DNA from: Burkholderiales bacterium
Lineage (GTDB): Bacteria > Pseudomonadota > Gammaproteobacteria > Burkholderiales > Casimicrobiaceae
NCBI GenBank assembly: GCA_905339295.1
Contig: CAJPFI010000016.1
Span: 1 to 34,647 of the forward strand
DNA: 34,647 bases
Direction: 5' to 3'
This document shows positions 33,867 to 34,647 of this stretch, piece after piece. The notes beneath the pieces were generated by a model. The model had not been told where the DNA came from, did no database searches, and worked only from the letters and a program-made list of their open reading frames with translations. A program made the position numbers and the translations under genes. Numbering within the stretch: position 1 is the first letter of the stretch; each line of letters opens with the position of its first letter.

Positions 33867-33936
33867 ATTCTAGACTGCCGGCGCATCTCCGCCGCCGGCA
33901 ACGCGCCGGCAAGGCGACCCGCTTGACGCAGATCAG
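33867..33936 (-). promoter_or_regulatory. FNR-like box and -10 upstream of the short stress-type gene
   Basis: TTGAC-GCAG-ATCAG at 33923-33936 matches the FNR/Anr half-site pattern (TTGAT-N4-ATCAA) with small deviations. On the minus strand TAGAAT (33872-33867) is a good -10 about 50 bases ahead of the ATG at 33816. The box centre would be near -70 from the predicted start, a class I activator position. It could equally serve the divergent gene at 34040. Confidence 0.45.
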
Positions 33937-34039
33937 TCGCGTGCGAAATTCGCCGCCGGATCGTCGCAACCTTCCGACGGTCCCGACGATCGAATTTTCG
34001 ATGGGGCCATCGGGCCCGACGATACGACGGGGAGTGCCG

Positions 34040-34510
34040 ATGAAGGGTCGAATGTTGATGCTCGCCGTGGCGCTGGTCGCGAGCGGCTTCTCGGTCGCCC
34101 ACGGCGGAATGGGCGCCGGGCCGATGGCGAGGGGCGCGATGCCGGGGCCGGACGCCGGATGCCATTCTGGCGCGGGCGTGAACCGCGGCGCGAACGCGGA
34201 AGCGTGCCCGATGGCGCCAGGCGGCGGTCCGGCGGAGCGGATCGCGATGAACGGTGCGGCCGGGCCGACGGCGCACGGGGAGGGTTGCCCGATGCACGAG
34301 GCGGCGGGCGCGACGCACGGCATGGGGATGCGCGGAGGCCCGAGTCACGTCGGACCTGGAATGCACGGCGGCGCCGCGATGCGGCGAGACGGCGCGATGC
34401 AGGGTGGCCACGGCACGATGATGGGCGGAGGCGACCCGGTGCGTGGCCGCGGCAGGCAAGGCGGCGGATGCGCGGCGGTCGCGGCCCCCGGCGCGCCTGA
34501 GGCGAACTAG
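34040..34510 (+). CDS. Gly/Met/His-rich exported protein, possibly truncated
   Basis: The 156-residue protein starts at the ATG at 34040, with GGGGAG nearby upstream. It has a signal peptide (residues 1 to about 20, ending SVA). The mature part is low complexity: rich in Gly, Ala, Met and His, with two CPM motifs (56-58 and 83-85), four Cys in the mature part (41, 56, 83, 144) and repeated GMHGG/GGHG elements. Such composition suggests periplasmic metal (for example copper) binding, but I recognise no family. Its stop codon TAG lies exactly at the junction with an IS630-type element (34508-34510), so the original C-terminus may be lost. The reading frame follows the high-GC codon bias of its neighbours. 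Confidence 0.65.
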   Translation: MKGRMLMLAVALVASGFSVAHGGMGAGPMARGAMPGPDAGCHSGAGVNRGANAEACPMAPGGGPAERIAMNGAAGPTAHGEGCPMHEAAGATHGMGMRGGPSHVGPGMHGGAAMRRDGAMQGGHGTMMGGGDPVRGRGRQGGGCAAVAAPGAPEAN

Positions 34511-34647
34511 TGGACTGTAACGATTGAATCGGGAGTAATTCGGCGCGATGGATCGAAGTACTTCCATTTCACGGGTTTGGCCTGCTTGTTGTATTGGCGG
34601 ATGTAACGCATGAGCTTCCTCTTCAGATCTGGCACCGAGGTGAATAC
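34507..34647 (-). CDS. IS630-family transposase, C-terminal part (runs off window)
   Basis: The minus strand encodes about 46 residues open to the window edge: FTSVPDLKRKLMRYIRQYN, then KQAKPVKWKYFDPSRRITP and DSIVTVH, ending at TAG. Conserved RYIRQYN followed by KPVKWKY is the usual C-terminus of IS630-type DDE transposases. The base composition (near 50 % GC) is far below that of the surrounding genes, as expected for an acquired element. Only the last part is visible, so the catalytic residues cannot be checked. Its stop codon overlaps the CTAG at the element's edge. Confidence 0.85.
   Translation of the reverse strand, partial: VFTSVPDLKRKLMRYIRQYNKQAKPVKWKYFDPSRRITPDSIVTVH
34508..34647. 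mobile_element. IS630-family insertion sequence, one end
   Basis: From the TA at 34508-34509 rightward the base composition drops sharply and the transposase C-terminus begins on the minus strand. IS630 elements insert at TA and duplicate it; here the TA lies in CTAG. The terminal bases after the TA (GTGGACTGTAACGATT) are a plausible inverted-repeat end, but the other end is outside the window. Confidence 0.75.

Overview
The window is very GC-rich (about 70 % by eye), tightly packed and largely made of ordinary chromosomal genes. Several gene types point to a betaproteobacterium, probably in or near Burkholderiales: the CobD/CbiB-like (AmpE-type) membrane protein, the TAXI-type TRAP transporter, CYTH-CHAD, PsiF, the class I DAHP synthase, a short 'translational machinery'-type protein, and dispersed REP-like and GC-rich hairpin repeats. 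This assignment is an inference from gene content; there is no rRNA or other marker in the window. I see no tRNA, rRNA, CRISPR array, prophage or recognisable defence island, and no intergenic stretch longer than about 300 bases.

Layout. 1-5.6 kb: REP-like palindromes, then ETF-ubiquinone oxidoreductase (minus strand), divergent from a thioesterase - acetoacetyl-CoA synthetase - CobD/CbiB-like run; together these suggest acyl-CoA and ketone-body metabolism feeding electrons to ubiquinone. 5.6-8.9 kb (minus): M48 Ste24-like protease, an exported monohaem cytochrome c, pterin-4a-carbinolamine dehydratase and the ribosome-assembly GTPase RsgA, with ATGA/GTGA overlaps. 8.9-10.1 kb (plus): oligoribonuclease and a Nudix hydrolase, overlapping. 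10.3-15.8 kb: a TAXI TRAP binding protein and its fused permease, split by two minus-strand genes: an unusual SEC-C / double GT2 glycosyltransferase and a DUF302 protein. 15.8-18.4 kb (minus): phosphomannomutase/phosphoglucomutase and threonine ammonia-lyase. 18.6-22.4 kb (minus): CYTH-CHAD protein overlapping a YheT-like hydrolase, and DAHP synthase. 22.6-25.4 kb: PsiF (plus), UDP-glucuronate decarboxylase and an RlmI-type methyltransferase (minus). 25.3-28.4 kb: two copies of a 93-95 bp hairpin repeat, a ferritin-like/VIT1 metal transporter, a short-chain dehydrogenase-like protein without YxxxK, and an aldo/keto reductase. 28.5-34.6 kb: S9 peptidase, DksA/TraR regulator, Hsp20, KTSC protein, YIP1 membrane protein, exported MsrA, a small betaproteobacterial 'translational machinery'-type protein, a Gly/Met-rich exported protein and, at the edge, the C-terminal end of an IS630-family transposase.

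The most interesting points are these. The SEC-C + GT2 + zinc ribbon + GT2 fusion lies inside a split TRAP transporter locus. Three FNR/CRP-like boxes precede stress-type genes (DUF302, DksA/Hsp20 and the short protein at 33.4 kb), one of them placed exactly for class II activation. A near-perfect sigma-32 promoter precedes hsp20. Two families of intergenic repeats are present, one reaching the start region of the methyltransferase gene. An IS630 end abuts the stop codon of the Met-rich gene. I do not find a convincing multi-gene novel system; the double glycosyltransferase and the small low-oxygen/stress cluster at the right end come closest.
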